Below are positions 32,599-41,783 of a DNA stretch of 64,000 nt, piece after piece; within the stretch, counting starts at the first letter, position 1; the number at the start of each line of letters is the position of its first letter. The notes beneath the pieces were generated by a model. The model ran no database searches, was not told where the DNA came from, and saw nothing but the letters and a program-made list of their open reading frames with translations. This DNA is from Granulosicoccaceae sp. 1_MG-2023 (lineage in GTDB: Bacteria; Pseudomonadota; Gammaproteobacteria; Granulosicoccales; Granulosicoccaceae). The position numbers were made by a program, and so were the translations under genes. The stretch is from NCBI GenBank assembly GCA_030546905.1, contig JAUOPI010000014.1, positions 1 to 64,000 on the forward strand. The letters run 5' to 3'.

Positions 32599-33637
32599 GT
32601 TCGGGGAAATAGCGCAGTATCAACTCCGCCGCGCGCTGCCCTGCCTTGCCGTCAAGTTCATCGAACATCATCCGGTTGGCAGCGGCTCTTTCCTTCGCCA
32701 GCGCATCCGGTTCGGCCAACACCTGCGGCAACACCTGCAGCAACTCATCGGTGCTGTCGACCTGCCGCGAAATACGCCGGATCATCGCCATCACCGCCGG
32801 CACACTGCGCTCGTTCTCGGCGACACGGAAGGTTATCAACGGCTTGTCCAGCGCACAGCATTCGCCGATCACCGAGCTGGTGTCGCCGATACAGACATCG
32901 GCCAGATCAATGTAGTCGAGGATATCGTAGCCCTCGATCAGCACCACGCCGTCGGTGGCGGCAATGCGCTCGCGCAGATGTGACTGCGTCCACGGATGCA
33001 CGGTGACCAGGACCTGATAGTCGCGCGTGAATTCGGCCAGCCTGTCATACCAGCGCTCAATCGCGGCGATACCGGAGCGGTTCCAGGTGGCGGTAAACAA
33101 CAGCACCGGCTTGTCGGTGGTAAAACCCAGCGATTCGCGCAACGCACGGCGGGTCTGCGCATTGATGGAACCATCAAAGGCCCGGTCCAGCTTGGGATAA
33201 CCGACCGCCACGCCGCTGGTGATACCGGCGGCGCGCGCATTGGCCACATCCGTCTCACTGGTAAAGCAGTAGGCGTCGAGCATATTGTGGCTCTCGGCGC
33301 TGGCAAAACGCTTGAAATTAAAGGCACCGTGGCTAATACAGATTTTGCGGATCCGTGAGACAGGGAATTTATAGGCCGCGTGGCGCGCCATAATGACCCC
33401 GTCCGGAAAAACCGGCAGCACGTCTGCGTCTATCCCCTGCGCCTGCAAGGCTTGCTGCAAACGCCGGTTAGCCGCCACCACCGGCACCGGTTTGAGGTAT
33501 TTCTGCACCGGCGCGAAAATCACCGGATCCAGCTCGGTGCCGCAATAAAACACCACCGATGGAGTTGACCCCAGCCATCGTTTAAAATGCCACGCCAGCG
33601 CGTAGGGGTACTTGATCAGATAATAAGAGAGAACCAT
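32570..33637 (-). CDS. CDP-glycerol glycerophosphotransferase-like protein (1)
   Basis: A 355-residue protein of the GT-B-like CDP-glycerol:poly(glycerophosphate) glycerophosphotransferase superfamily. Supporting parts are VVFYCGTELDPVIFAPVQ at the start, ICISHGAFNFKRFASAESHN in the middle, VLLFTATWNRSGIAAIERWY, VTVHPW, and YIDLADVCIGDTSSVIGECC with DKPLITF, the usual donor-site signature (DTSS). Family members move polyol phosphates or sugars onto cell-surface polymers. It converges on the heptosyltransferase gene and diverges from a second family member, with 52 bases between. The acceptor is probably LPS or capsule, by context only. Confidence 0.78.
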   Translation of the reverse strand: MVLSYYLIKYPYALAWHFKRWLGSTPSVVFYCGTELDPVIFAPVQKYLKPVPVVAANRRLQQALQAQGIDADVLPVFPDGVIMARHAAYKFPVSRIRKICISHGAFNFKRFASAESHNMLDAYCFTSETDVANARAAGITSGVAVGYPKLDRAFDGSINAQTRRALRESLGFTTDKPVLLFTATWNRSGIAAIERWYDRLAEFTRDYQVLVTVHPWTQSHLRERIAATDGVVLIEGYDILDYIDLADVCIGDTSSVIGECCALDKPLITFRVAENERSVPAVMAMIRRISRQVDSTDELLQVLPQVLAEPDALAKERAAANRMMFDELDGKAGQRAAELILRYFPELRPEPGAPS

Positions 33638-33689
33638 AACCTGCCGCCCGCCTTCAACGCGCGCAAGTTTAACTGAGTATGACCACCCG

Positions 33690-34748
33690 ATGACAGTCCG
33701 CCGCTTTCTGCTCTTTGCCTCCCAGCCCTATGCCCTGAGCATATTGCAACCGGTTGCCGACGCGGCCCGCGCGCGCGGCGATGAGGTACGCTGGTTTCTC
33801 TGGCAAATGCAGGCCGGCGTGCTGCCGGCAGATGAAACCGTGCTGACCGATCCGCAGCAGGTGCGCAGCTTTAACCCGCAGGCGGTGTTTTCCGCCAGCA
33901 ACTGGGTGCCGCTGGTGTTCCCCGGCCTCAAGGTGCAGCTCTTCCACGGTTTTAACGCCGAGAAGCGCAATGCCGCCAAAGGCCATTTCCGCATCCGCGG
34001 CATGTTTGATCTGTATTGCACCCAGGGCCCGGCGACCACCGGCCCGTTTGAAGCGCTGGCCGGACAACACGGTTATTTCAAAGTCGCCGAAACCGGCTGG
34101 AGCAAACTCGATCCGCTGTTTGCCGATGCCCCTGTTGCAGCGGATATGCGCTTTGATAACGACAAACCGGTGATCCTGTTCGCCTCTACCTTCACACCGG
34201 CGTTGTCAGCGGCAGAGCCGCTCTACGACACCCTGCGCCAACTGATCGCCGAAGGCCGCTATAACTGGCTGCTGACCCTGCACCCGAAAATGGCGCCGCA
34301 AACCGTGGCCCGCTACCGCGCCCTGAATGCGCCGAATGCACGTTTTTTTACCAGCGAGCGCACGCTTGATCTGTTGCGCGCCGCCGATGTTATGGTCTGC
34401 GACACCAGCTCGATTATCGCTGAGTTCCAGTTGCAGAACCGCCCCGCAGTGACACTGCGTAACCGCAAGCCCGGCCCCTGGCTGATTGATATCGATCAGC
34501 CTCAGGCCCTGCCCGCTGCGCTGGAGCAGGCCCTGCAAGCCGATGAGGTATTAATGCACGCCATCCGAGAACGTAATAACCAGCTGCACCCGCTGCGTGA
34601 CGGTCTGAGCAGTCAGCGCATATTGCAAGCTGTCGACAACTTCGAAAACCTGGCCCCGCCACTGACCAGATCGCGGCCCCTGAATCTGCGTCGCAAACTG
34701 TCCCATTGGCTAAAGCTGCGCAAAACACAGACGGCCGGCAGCCGATGA
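33690..34748 (+). CDS. CDP-glycerol glycerophosphotransferase-like protein (2)
   Basis: A 352-residue member of the same superfamily as its divergent neighbour, though the two are clearly different in sequence. Landmarks are FLLFASQPYALSILQPVADA, VQLFHGFNAEKRNAAKGHFR, ILFASTFTPALSAAEPLYD, LLTLHPKMAPQTVARYR, and LLRAADVMVCDTSSIIAEFQ with NRPAVTLRN. It is soluble with a Lys/Arg-rich C-terminus that could contact the membrane. Its stop overlaps the next gene as ATGA, so genes 2 and 3 are one operon. A role in decorating the LPS core or a surface polymer is inferred. Confidence 0.8.
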   Translation: MTVRRFLLFASQPYALSILQPVADAARARGDEVRWFLWQMQAGVLPADETVLTDPQQVRSFNPQAVFSASNWVPLVFPGLKVQLFHGFNAEKRNAAKGHFRIRGMFDLYCTQGPATTGPFEALAGQHGYFKVAETGWSKLDPLFADAPVAADMRFDNDKPVILFASTFTPALSAAEPLYDTLRQLIAEGRYNWLLTLHPKMAPQTVARYRALNAPNARFFTSERTLDLLRAADVMVCDTSSIIAEFQLQNRPAVTLRNRKPGPWLIDIDQPQALPAALEQALQADEVLMHAIRERNNQLHPLRDGLSSQRILQAVDNFENLAPPLTRSRPLNLRRKLSHWLKLRKTQTAGSR

Positions 34749-35893
34749 AAGTCGCTTTTGTCTATTTCGATGAAATTCATCACGTATTTCATAGTGCAAG
34801 CATAGCGCTGGCCTTATCGGCAGAATTAGGCAGCGGACACAGCGTTGATCTGCTCACCATCAGCGATGATTGTGAGGCCTTATTAAAACGCATGTGCGCA
34901 CAAAGCCCTGCCCATCACTGTCGCGTACGGCGTCTGGCCATGCCCTTGCCGCACCGGCTCTGGGGCCACTACCGACGGCGCTTTCCGCGCAAAAGCCGCA
35001 CCCTCAAAAAACACGCGGCACTGCTCGGCCAATACGACGCCATTGTCGGCACCGATATGTCCACGGCCAAACTGCAACGCTATCTTGGCGACAAAACCCC
35101 GCTGTTGGTTTCCACCAAACACGGCGCCGGCGACCGCGCCTACGGCTACCGCGAAGATCTGCGCTTGTATTCACTGATTCTGGCCTCAGGGCCCAAGGTA
35201 AAACGTCGTGTCGAAGCGGTCGGACTACCGCCCGGCAGTGAATGTCATATCAGTGGATATGCCAAGTTTGACACCAACATCAGAACCTACAACCGTAAGG
35301 AAGAGCTTTTCCCGCAAACAGCCGAACGCAAGACGGTGGTCTATAACCCGCATTTCGCCACCCATCTGAGCTCATGGCAGCATTTCGGCGAACAGATCAT
35401 GGATTACTTCGCCGCTTCCACGCGCTACAACCTGATCTTTGCGCCGCATATCATGCTGTTTGATCCGCGCCACGGCAATCATATCCACACGCGTTGGAAA
35501 AACCTCCCGCATGTGCATATAGATACCGGCAGCCTGGCCTCCTCGGATATGTCCTATACCCGTCTGGCCGATGCGTATATCGGGGATGTCAGCAGCCAGG
35601 TCTACGAGTTTATGATTACGCCCCGTCCTTGTATTTTCCTGAACGCGCACGGGGTCGACTGGGCCGGTGACATCAACTACCGCAGCTGGCAAGGCGGCAG
35701 TGTGATCGAACGCGGGGATGATGTGGCGACACAACTCGAACGTCTGCTGGACGCGCCGCCCGACGCGCTTGCACGCCAGCTTGAACAACAGCAACGACTG
35801 CTTGATGATACGTTTTCACTGAACCCTGAAAAAACCGCGAGCGAACGTGCGGCCGCGACGATCAGGGACTTTTTGCAAAGGAAACTCGCCTGA
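34745..35893 (+). CDS. CDP-glycerol glycerophosphotransferase-like protein (3)
   Basis: A 382-residue protein, third of the CDP-glycerol-transferase-like set. It starts with KVAFVYFDEIHHVFHSASIA. Then come LLVSTKHGAGDRAYGYREDL in the middle, VVYNPHFATHLSSWQHFGEQ, LIFAPHIMLFDPRHGNH, and LADAYIGDVSSQVYEFMITP with RPCIFLNAHGVDW, the donor-site region. It overlaps gene 2 by four bases and the DUF6164 gene by one. The HGAGD and GDVSSQ motifs are the counterparts of HG and GDTSS in classical family members. The substrate is unknown. Confidence 0.78.
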   Translation: MKVAFVYFDEIHHVFHSASIALALSAELGSGHSVDLLTISDDCEALLKRMCAQSPAHHCRVRRLAMPLPHRLWGHYRRRFPRKSRTLKKHAALLGQYDAIVGTDMSTAKLQRYLGDKTPLLVSTKHGAGDRAYGYREDLRLYSLILASGPKVKRRVEAVGLPPGSECHISGYAKFDTNIRTYNRKEELFPQTAERKTVVYNPHFATHLSSWQHFGEQIMDYFAASTRYNLIFAPHIMLFDPRHGNHIHTRWKNLPHVHIDTGSLASSDMSYTRLADAYIGDVSSQVYEFMITPRPCIFLNAHGVDWAGDINYRSWQGGSVIERGDDVATQLERLLDAPPDALARQLEQQQRLLDDTFSLNPEKTASERAAATIRDFLQRKLA

Positions 35894-36273
35894 TGGCCCG
35901 CCTGCTGTTCCCCTTACGCTATGTGCCCGAAGACGAAGCCGAGGCCGTGCGGCGACTGCTCGATGAGCACGAATTTGACTGGTATGAAACCAGCGCCGGC
36001 AACTGGGGTATTTCCATGCCCGGCATCTGGTTGCGCGATGACAGCCGTCTGGCCGAGGCGCAGGCCTGTCTCAACGACTTTCAGGCAGGCCTCGCCACCG
36101 AAGCCCGGGAAAACCTCGCCCGTGCCCGCGCCGCCGGCGAACACGAAACCCTCTGGCGGCGGCTGCGGCGTAACCCGGCCGGCGTGATTCTCGGCCTGGC
36201 CGGTATTGCCTTTGTCCTGTATGTCACGCTGTGGCCGTTTCTCCGTCTGGCGCAACGCGCCGGCGCGGAATAG
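35893..36273 (+). CDS. DUF6164 family protein
   Basis: A 126-residue protein. The N-terminal domain (RLLFPLRYVPEDEAEAVRRL, then DEHEFDWYETSAGNWGISMP and IWLRDDSRLAEAQ) matches a DUF of unknown function with a DUF2007-like fold. One transmembrane helix lies near the C-terminus (GVILGLAGIAFVLYVTLWPF). It overlaps the stop of the preceding transferase gene by one base and so is translated with it. No function is known; it may be an inner-membrane accessory protein. Confidence 0.8.
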   Translation: MARLLFPLRYVPEDEAEAVRRLLDEHEFDWYETSAGNWGISMPGIWLRDDSRLAEAQACLNDFQAGLATEARENLARARAAGEHETLWRRLRRNPAGVILGLAGIAFVLYVTLWPFLRLAQRAGAE

Positions 36274-36279
36274 ACCGGC

Positions 36280-36765
36280 CTAGCTCTCCCAGCGGCTGCC
36301 GGGCGGCGCAATCTCCAGCCATTGACGGAAGGTCTCACGCTGCGCATCACTTTCATCCGGGCACCAGGGCGCCCGCCGCGCCGCCTGTGCCGGATCGTAG
36401 GGGCCGGGTTTAACCTCAAAGATCACCGTCCCTGCCTGCCGGCAAATCACGGAATGCCAGGTGCCGGGCGGCAATTCAATGGCCGTGAGCTGACCGCCTG
36501 CGCACATACGGTGTCGCGCCAGGACCTGCCCGTCACCGTCAAAAATCACACATTCGACCTCACCGCGCTGAATCATCAGCAATTCCCACATCCCGTCGCG
36601 CTCATGGCAATGCACAGGCACAAAGGTACCGGGCTGCATGGCGATCATCAGGCGCTGCACCGCTTCGGCCGCGTTGGCGTGAAAATTCTGATGCGCGCGC
36701 AGGCGCGGCGATTCGGCCGCCCGGCGGCTCAGTTCGTCCATAGCAGCAGTGTCAATCAGCTTCAT
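36280..36765 (-). CDS. wbuC: WbuC family cupin-fold metalloprotein
   Basis: A 161-residue protein with an N-terminal helical start (MKLIDTAAMDELSRRAAESP) and a cupin barrel containing QPGTFVPVHCHERDGMWELL and GEVECVIFDGDGQVL, with a His in TWHSVI. This is the WbuC pattern, often found in O-antigen or polysaccharide clusters, where its function is not established. The ATG at 36765 follows AGAAGGG. An upstream in-frame codon would add ten residues. It converges on the surface-glycan operon, which suits a role there. Confidence 0.85.
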   Translation of the reverse strand: MKLIDTAAMDELSRRAAESPRLRAHQNFHANAAEAVQRLMIAMQPGTFVPVHCHERDGMWELLMIQRGEVECVIFDGDGQVLARHRMCAGGQLTAIELPPGTWHSVICRQAGTVIFEVKPGPYDPAQAARRAPWCPDESDAQRETFRQWLEIAPPGSRWES

Positions 36766-36911
36766 CGGCCCTTCTGTCTCCTCTATTCGCGTCAATCCGG
36801 CGGCAGATTGTGAAATAGCGCACTATACTCCCGTTTTGCGGGGAGTTTATTGCCGGCTGTGGCGATTGCCCTACACCGAATTCGACGCGGCGATTGCCGG
36901 ATCAGTGAGTC

Positions 36912-38243
36912 ATGAAAATACAGACCCGAAAAAACCTTGTTTCCCGTTTCCTGCTAAGCACCCTGCCCGTGCTGGCCTTAAGCGCCTGCTCAAGCGGCAT
37001 CGACCGTCCGCAAAGCAACAGCAGCAGCGGCGGCAGCAGTTACGTTGCACTGGACGATGATACGGCGGCCGACGCAAGCTACGTGCGCCTGAACAAGCTC
37101 GACGACGATGTCGCCCTGCCATCGGTAATCTCGGTGCTGTTTCAGGCCACTGACCGTGACGGGATTCCGGTCGATACCCTGACCCTCGACCGCATCAGCA
37201 TCAGCGAAGACGGCTCGGCACTGCCGGACGGCGAATCCGCCTCACGTCTGACCGATCACACGTTTCTGCCGTTCATCGTCGACACAGTGATCATGCTCGA
37301 TATCAGCAGCAGCATGAGCACAAATAATCTGGCGACCATGAAACAGGCGGTCGAGGAACTGGTCCGCGATCCGTCCACGGGTCAGAGCCGCCTGTTTGCC
37401 GGACAAAGAGTCGCGCTCTACACCTTCGATGACACACTGAATCTGATTAAGGATTTTTCCTACAGCGCAGATCATATTGTCGATGCACTGGCCAATATCG
37501 ACCTGCCGGCCGGCATCATGCCCACCGATCTGTACGGTTCGGTGAAGCAGGCCGTCACCCTCTGGGAAGAAAGCACCTCCACCGATGATATCCACGACGG
37601 TGCTGTAATCCTGATCACTGATGGCAGCGATACGGCCGGACGCAGCACCCTGTCGTCGGCGCTGGACAGCATCGACGACCGCAAAGTCTTTGCCATCGGT
37701 GTCGGTGACAGTATTGACGAGGATGCCCTGCAGGAACTCGGCACCGCCGGCAGCTATATGATCAGCGGCTACGACGCCCTGTCAGCAACCCTGGCCACCG
37801 TCCGCGACAAACTCGCCCGCTACAGCGACAGCTACTATCTGCTGCAATACGCCTCCCCCAAACGGGCCGCCGAAGGTAGCAGCAAGAACAGCGATCACGA
37901 ATACCGCATCAGCCTGCTGAACAACGACAACAGCGGTAGCAGCAGCCGTATCGACGGCGACTTCAATGCCTACGACTTCAGCAGTGTCTCGCCCTCGACA
38001 CAGATCGGCGGCGCCGCGGTACTCGAATCCGGCCAGTCCGCGACCTATCTGGCCGACACGCTGTGGCCGGTGGCCGACAGCAGCTACAGTTGGCAGGTCA
38101 ACGGCGACTGTGTGCTCAACAGCAATAACGGCGACAGCATCAATATCACCGCCACCAATATCGGCACCTGCCGGCTTTCCGTCACCGATGACGGCAACTA
38201 CGGCAGTAGCGCAACGCTTTCGGTACCGGTCAGCGGCAGCTGA
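36912..38243 (+). CDS. VWA domain-containing lipoprotein
   Basis: A 443-residue predicted lipoprotein. The signal ends in lipobox LSAC (Cys26). A Ser/Gly-rich linker follows. The von Willebrand A domain has the MIDAS motif DISSS at about residue 130 (TVIMLDISSSMS), a conserved Thr in GIMPTDLYGS, and the Asp in VILITDGSDTAG. The C-terminal ~100 residues are Ser/Asn/Gly/Asp-rich, possibly a beta-sandwich domain. It probably mediates protein contacts in the envelope. It stands alone, between the wbuC promoter and a strong bidirectional terminator. Partners are unknown. Confidence 0.85.
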   Translation: MKIQTRKNLVSRFLLSTLPVLALSACSSGIDRPQSNSSSGGSSYVALDDDTAADASYVRLNKLDDDVALPSVISVLFQATDRDGIPVDTLTLDRISISEDGSALPDGESASRLTDHTFLPFIVDTVIMLDISSSMSTNNLATMKQAVEELVRDPSTGQSRLFAGQRVALYTFDDTLNLIKDFSYSADHIVDALANIDLPAGIMPTDLYGSVKQAVTLWEESTSTDDIHDGAVILITDGSDTAGRSTLSSALDSIDDRKVFAIGVGDSIDEDALQELGTAGSYMISGYDALSATLATVRDKLARYSDSYYLLQYASPKRAAEGSSKNSDHEYRISLLNNDNSGSSSRIDGDFNAYDFSSVSPSTQIGGAAVLESGQSATYLADTLWPVADSSYSWQVNGDCVLNSNNGDSINITATNIGTCRLSVTDDGNYGSSATLSVPVSGS

Positions 38244-38251
38244 AAACGGGC

Positions 38252-38282
38252 AAAAAAAAGCCGGCGATCGCCGGCTTTTTTT
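38252..38282. terminator. Bidirectional terminator after VWA gene
   Basis: A perfect palindrome centred on GATC at 38266-38269, with 15 bases on each arm including A- and T-runs (38253-38282). It separates convergent genes. Confidence 0.92.
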
Positions 38283-38295
38283 GTGCCCTGCTGAC

Positions 38296-38481
38296 TCAGC
38301 TTGCCATGCGGCAGAGCGGGAAGATTTCTTCCTGTGCCATCGACTCACAGGCTTTGCTGATCATCTCTTCGGTAATCTCGACTTCGCGGTCATCTATATC
38401 CAAAACAGCCGCATAAGCGAGCTCCCGCGGCAAGGGTCTGACGGGCAAAGGTATGATTTTCTGCGCAGTTTTCTTTTGCAT
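38296..38481 (-). CDS. Small conserved protein, PA1571-like
   Basis: A 61-residue protein. The central part (YAAVLDIDDREVEITEEMIS followed by KACESM) resembles the short 'PA1571 family' proteins of Pseudomonas, which share a VIDExGREVPITExMIxxAC pattern. The ATG at 38481 is preceded by GGGGA seven bases upstream, unlike the earlier in-frame ATG at 38520. The function is unknown. It follows ppk2 on the same strand but with a 130-base gap. Confidence 0.6.
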   Translation of the reverse strand: MQKKTAQKIIPLPVRPLPRELAYAAVLDIDDREVEITEEMISKACESMAQEEIFPLCRMAS

Positions 38482-38614
38482 AAGTACGTCCCCGGATACG
38501 TCTAAAGTGATTTCGGCCATGCGCGCCAACGTTAACGTGCTTGCGTGACAAACCGGTTAATGCAAATTGTTCGCCAGAGACTGACGAGGCAATCGCTGCA
38601 AAATGTGATGCGCG

Positions 38615-39490
38615 TCAGACTTCGCCCGCCTCCAGCAAACGACGGTAGTAGTTGTGTTTATCAATCTCGTCTTCAGTGATCTCGGGAAACCCCATCTCCA
38701 ACGACTCGAGCGTCTTGCGGATGATCTTCGCCACCCGGTAGCGCATATAGGGCTTGTTGTCCGCCGGTATCGCATACCAGGGCGCGTATTCGCGCGACGT
38801 CTCATTGAGCACGCTTTGGTAAGCGTGCATATAGTCATCCCAGTACTGGCGTTCGTCGATATCAGCCGCAGAGAACTTCCAGAACTTCTCCGGCTCGGTC
38901 AGGCGTGACAGAAAACGCCTCGCCTGCTCTTCCCGCGACACATTCAGCCAGAATTTGATCACCACCGTACCATTTCGGGCCAGATGCCGTTCGAAATCAC
39001 GGATCGACTCAAAACGTTCATCCCAGATGCGCCGGTAATCGATATCGCCCGGCAGCTGTTGTCCGGCCAGATACTCCGGATGCACGCGCACGACCAGCGT
39101 CTCTTCGTAGTGGCTGCGGTTAAACACGCCGATCCGGCCACGCTGCGGCAGAGCGCGGTTGATCCGCCAGAGAAAATCATGATCCAGCTCATTGGCCGAC
39201 GGCTGCTTGAAAGAGCTGACCTGACAACCGGCCGGATTAATCCCGCTCAGCACCGCGCGGATCGTACTGTCCTTGCCCGCGGCATCCATCGCCTGGAACA
39301 CCAGCAGCACAGAGTGTTTGTCATAGGCATACATGACCTCCTGCAGCTTGCTGATCTTTTTGACCTCTTTGCGGAGTTTTTTCTTCATCCGCGCCCGCCC
39401 GGCATCGTAGTCCAGCGGCGGCGTGGTCGGCGCTGCGGCGACCCGGAAGGTACGGTCGAACGGCACCAGATAAGGGAGTTGTTTTTGCAC
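38615..39490 (-). CDS. ppk2: Polyphosphate kinase 2 family protein (class III-like)
   Basis: A 291-residue single-domain PPK2. Walker A is VFQAMDAAGKDSTIRAVLSG near residue 65, and Walker B with the lid region is VFNRSHYEETLVVRVHPEYL near 120. Other matches are FWLNVSREEQARRFLSRLTE, PEKFWKFSAADIDER, and NETSREYAPWYAIPADNKPY. The pattern is closest to class III enzymes, which phosphorylate AMP and ADP with polyphosphate. The start is GTG at 39490. It is cytosolic and transcribed in the same direction as msrA. It probably regenerates nucleotides from polyphosphate under stress. Confidence 0.92.
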   Translation of the reverse strand: MQKQLPYLVPFDRTFRVAAAPTTPPLDYDAGRARMKKKLRKEVKKISKLQEVMYAYDKHSVLLVFQAMDAAGKDSTIRAVLSGINPAGCQVSSFKQPSANELDHDFLWRINRALPQRGRIGVFNRSHYEETLVVRVHPEYLAGQQLPGDIDYRRIWDERFESIRDFERHLARNGTVVIKFWLNVSREEQARRFLSRLTEPEKFWKFSAADIDERQYWDDYMHAYQSVLNETSREYAPWYAIPADNKPYMRYRVAKIIRKTLESLEMGFPEITEDEIDKHNYYRRLLEAGEV

Positions 39491-39531
39491 GCGTTAAGAG
39501 TCCTGTGAAAATAGCCGTCACCGTGCACGGA

Positions 39532-40164
39532 TCAGGCCGGAAAACACACCCCGGTACCGCCCAGGCCGCAATAACCATCGGGATTTTTGTGCAGATATTG
39601 CTGGTGATGGGGCTCGGCAAAATAAAACGCCCCCGCCGCCGCGATCTCGGTGCTGATGGCCGGCCTGCCGGCCGCGGCCAGCGCCTCCTGATAGGCCCTG
39701 GCTGACGCCGCGGCCAGACTCGCCTGCGCTGGCGAGTGGGTATAGATCGCCGAACGGTACTGGGTTCCGGTGTCATTGCCCTGGCGCATGCCCTGAGTGG
39801 GATCGTGTGATTCCCAGAACACCTGCAACAAGGCCTGCGTCGGCAGAACCTCCGGGTCGTAAACGATCCGCACCACTTCGGCGTGTCCGGTCATACCGGT
39901 ACAGACCTCTTCATACAGCGGGTTGGGCGTATAGCCGCCGGCGTAGCCGACCGCTGTGGTATAAACCCCGTCGAGCGTCCAGAAGGCACGCTCGGCACCC
40001 CAGAAACAGCCCATTCCCACGTCGATCACTTCCAGTCCGGCCGGGTATGGCGGCTGCATCGGCGTGCCCAGTACGGCGTGCCGGCCCGGCGCGGGCAGCG
40101 CCTGTGTCCGCCCTTGCAGCGCCTCCTCGGGGCTGACCATCTGTGTTTTCCGCAAACCAAACAT
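39532..40164 (-). CDS. msrA: Peptide-methionine (S)-S-oxide reductase MsrA
   Basis: A 210-residue enzyme that repairs methionine sulfoxide in proteins. The catalytic Cys is in [14 protein letters not shown] near residue 52. Other hallmarks are [51 protein letters not shown], and [20 protein letters not shown]. The N-terminus [19 protein letters not shown] is the usual MsrA start, so ATG 40164 is chosen, with GAGGG upstream. There is no signal peptide, so it is cytosolic. It lies 41 bases ahead of ppk2; both are stress genes. Confidence 0.95.
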   Translation of the reverse strand: MFGLRKTQMVSPEEALQGRTQALPAPGRHAVLGTPMQPPYPAGLEVIDVGMGCFWGAERAFWTLDGVYTTAVGYAGGYTPNPLYEEVCTGMTGHAEVVRIVYDPEVLPTQALLQVFWESHDPTQGMRQGNDTGTQYRSAIYTHSPAQASLAAASARAYQEALAAAGRPAISTEIAAAGAFYFAEPHHQQYLHKNPDGYCGLGGTGVCFPA

Positions 40165-40245
40165 CGGCATTTCCCTCAGGTATTTTCCGGTCGTTATAGC
40201 GTAACAAGCGTTCTCTATAGTCATGACAATGACGGGCCGGTGAAG

Positions 40246-40276
40246 TTGCGCCAATCGCCGCGCAAACCACTATAAT
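40246..40276 (+). promoter_or_regulatory. Putative mgtE promoter
   Basis: A perfect TATAAT lies at 40271-40276, with a weak TTGCGC at 40246-40251 (19-base spacing). It gives an mRNA leader of about 95 bases before mgtE. No M-box riboswitch signature could be recognised in that leader. Confidence 0.45.
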
Positions 40277-40378
40277 AGGGACGGCCGCTAACCCCTGCAA
40301 ACCCGCCGGATACCGTGGGAGCTATGGTGAGCATTATCCAGCGGGCAGACCTGCCCTTCTGACAACCACGGGACCTGC

Positions 40379-41734
40379 ATGAGCGAAGCACCTGACAATC
40401 GACCGGAAGAACACGAGGTCGACGTCTCCGCCATTATCGACAGCGGCTCCTTCAATGCCGCCAAATCAATACTACAAGCGATGCACCCGGCGGAAGTCGC
40501 GGATCTGCTCGAAGCACAGCCCCTGCACAAACGCCAGCTGATCTGGCGCATGGTCGATCACGACGTTGAGGCCGACGTGCTGATGGAACTCGGTGACGAG
40601 GCCCGCGAAGGCCTGGTCAGCGATATGGACGCGCGCCACCTCAAACTGATCACCGAGAATCTCGATCTCGACGATCTGGCCGACTTTGTTCAGTCACTGC
40701 CCGAGCAGCTCAACCGCGAACTGCTCGGCCATATGGACCATCAGGACCGCAAGCGTCTGGAAGCGGTGCTGTCCTATCCCGAGGACAGTGCCGGCGGTCT
40801 GATGGACCTGGACACGGTCACCGTACGCGCCGACGTGACCCTCGATGTGGTGCTGCGCTATCTGCGCCGGCGCGGCGAGATGCCCAAACACACCGACCGG
40901 CTGATTGTGGTCGACCGCTTCGGCTACTACCTGGGCTCGCTGCCACTGCGGCGTCTGCTGACCCATGAACCCTTTGAGATCGTCGGCTCGGTGATGCGCG
41001 ACGACGATCCGGTAATTGAAGTTAACCAATCGGCTTCAGAAGTGGCCCGTCTGTTTGAGGATCACGATCTGGTCTCCGCCGCAGTAGTCGATGAACGCGG
41101 CAAGCTGCTCGGCCGTATCACCGTCGATGACGTGGTCGACGTGATCCGTGAAGAAGCCGAGCAATCGGTCATGAGCATGGCCGGTCTGAATCAGGAAGAC
41201 GATATCTTCTCGCCGGTAATCCGCAGTACGCGCAAACGCGCGGTCTGGCTGGGGGTGAATCTGCTGACCGCCTTTCTCGCCTCCTGGGTCACCGCGCAGT
41301 TCTCCGATACGCTGGATCAGATCGTCACTGTGGCGATTCTGATGACGATCGTGCCGAGCATGGGCGGTATCGCCGGCAGCCAGACCCTGACCATCGTGAT
41401 CCGCGCCCAGGCCCTGGGGCAGATCATGAAATCCAACACGCGCTGGCTGTTACTGAAAGAGATTATGGTCGGTCTGCTTAACGGCAGTTTGTGGGCCTGC
41501 GTCGTCGGTGCGGTCGCCTATTGGTGGTTCGGCGATTATCAGATCGGCATCGTGATCGGCCTGGCCATCCTGACCAACCTGGCCGCCGCCGCGCTGTCCG
41601 GGGTGATGATCCCGATCGCCCTGAAAGCCTTTAATATCGATCCGGCGCTGGCCGGCGGGGTGATTCTGACCACCATCACCGACGTGGTCGGCCTGCTTGC
41701 CTTCCTCGGTCTGGCCACTCTGGTCCTGCTCTGA
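40379..41734 (+). CDS. mgtE: Magnesium transporter MgtE
   Basis: A 451-residue Mg2+ channel, the standard length. The N domain spans ~1-125 (AEVADLLEAQPLHKRQLIWR). Two CBS domains span ~130-255 (PEDSAGGLMDLDTVTVRADV, then VDRFGYYLGSLPLRRLL and LLGRITVDDVVDVI). Five transmembrane helices follow from ~285, with IVPSMGGIAGSQTLTIVIRA and the pore region LSGVMIPIALKAFNIDPALA followed by GGVILTTITDVVG. The cytosolic domains sense Mg2+ and gate the pore. It is monocistronic, ending 50 bases before the REP-like repeats. Confidence 0.95.
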   Translation: MSEAPDNRPEEHEVDVSAIIDSGSFNAAKSILQAMHPAEVADLLEAQPLHKRQLIWRMVDHDVEADVLMELGDEAREGLVSDMDARHLKLITENLDLDDLADFVQSLPEQLNRELLGHMDHQDRKRLEAVLSYPEDSAGGLMDLDTVTVRADVTLDVVLRYLRRRGEMPKHTDRLIVVDRFGYYLGSLPLRRLLTHEPFEIVGSVMRDDDPVIEVNQSASEVARLFEDHDLVSAAVVDERGKLLGRITVDDVVDVIREEAEQSVMSMAGLNQEDDIFSPVIRSTRKRAVWLGVNLLTAFLASWVTAQFSDTLDQIVTVAILMTIVPSMGGIAGSQTLTIVIRAQALGQIMKSNTRWLLLKEIMVGLLNGSLWACVVGAVAYWWFGDYQIGIVIGLAILTNLAAAALSGVMIPIALKAFNIDPALAGGVILTTITDVVGLLAFLGLATLVLL

Positions 41735-41783
41735 CAAACCGCAACCACCGGGGTCGGCGGTAATCCCGCGACCGCCGGCGCCT

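Noticed and set aside
40277-40378. Magnesium riboswitch (M-box) in the mgtE leader
   Set aside because: I could not identify the conserved M-box core or a terminator-antiterminator pair in the ~100-base leader.
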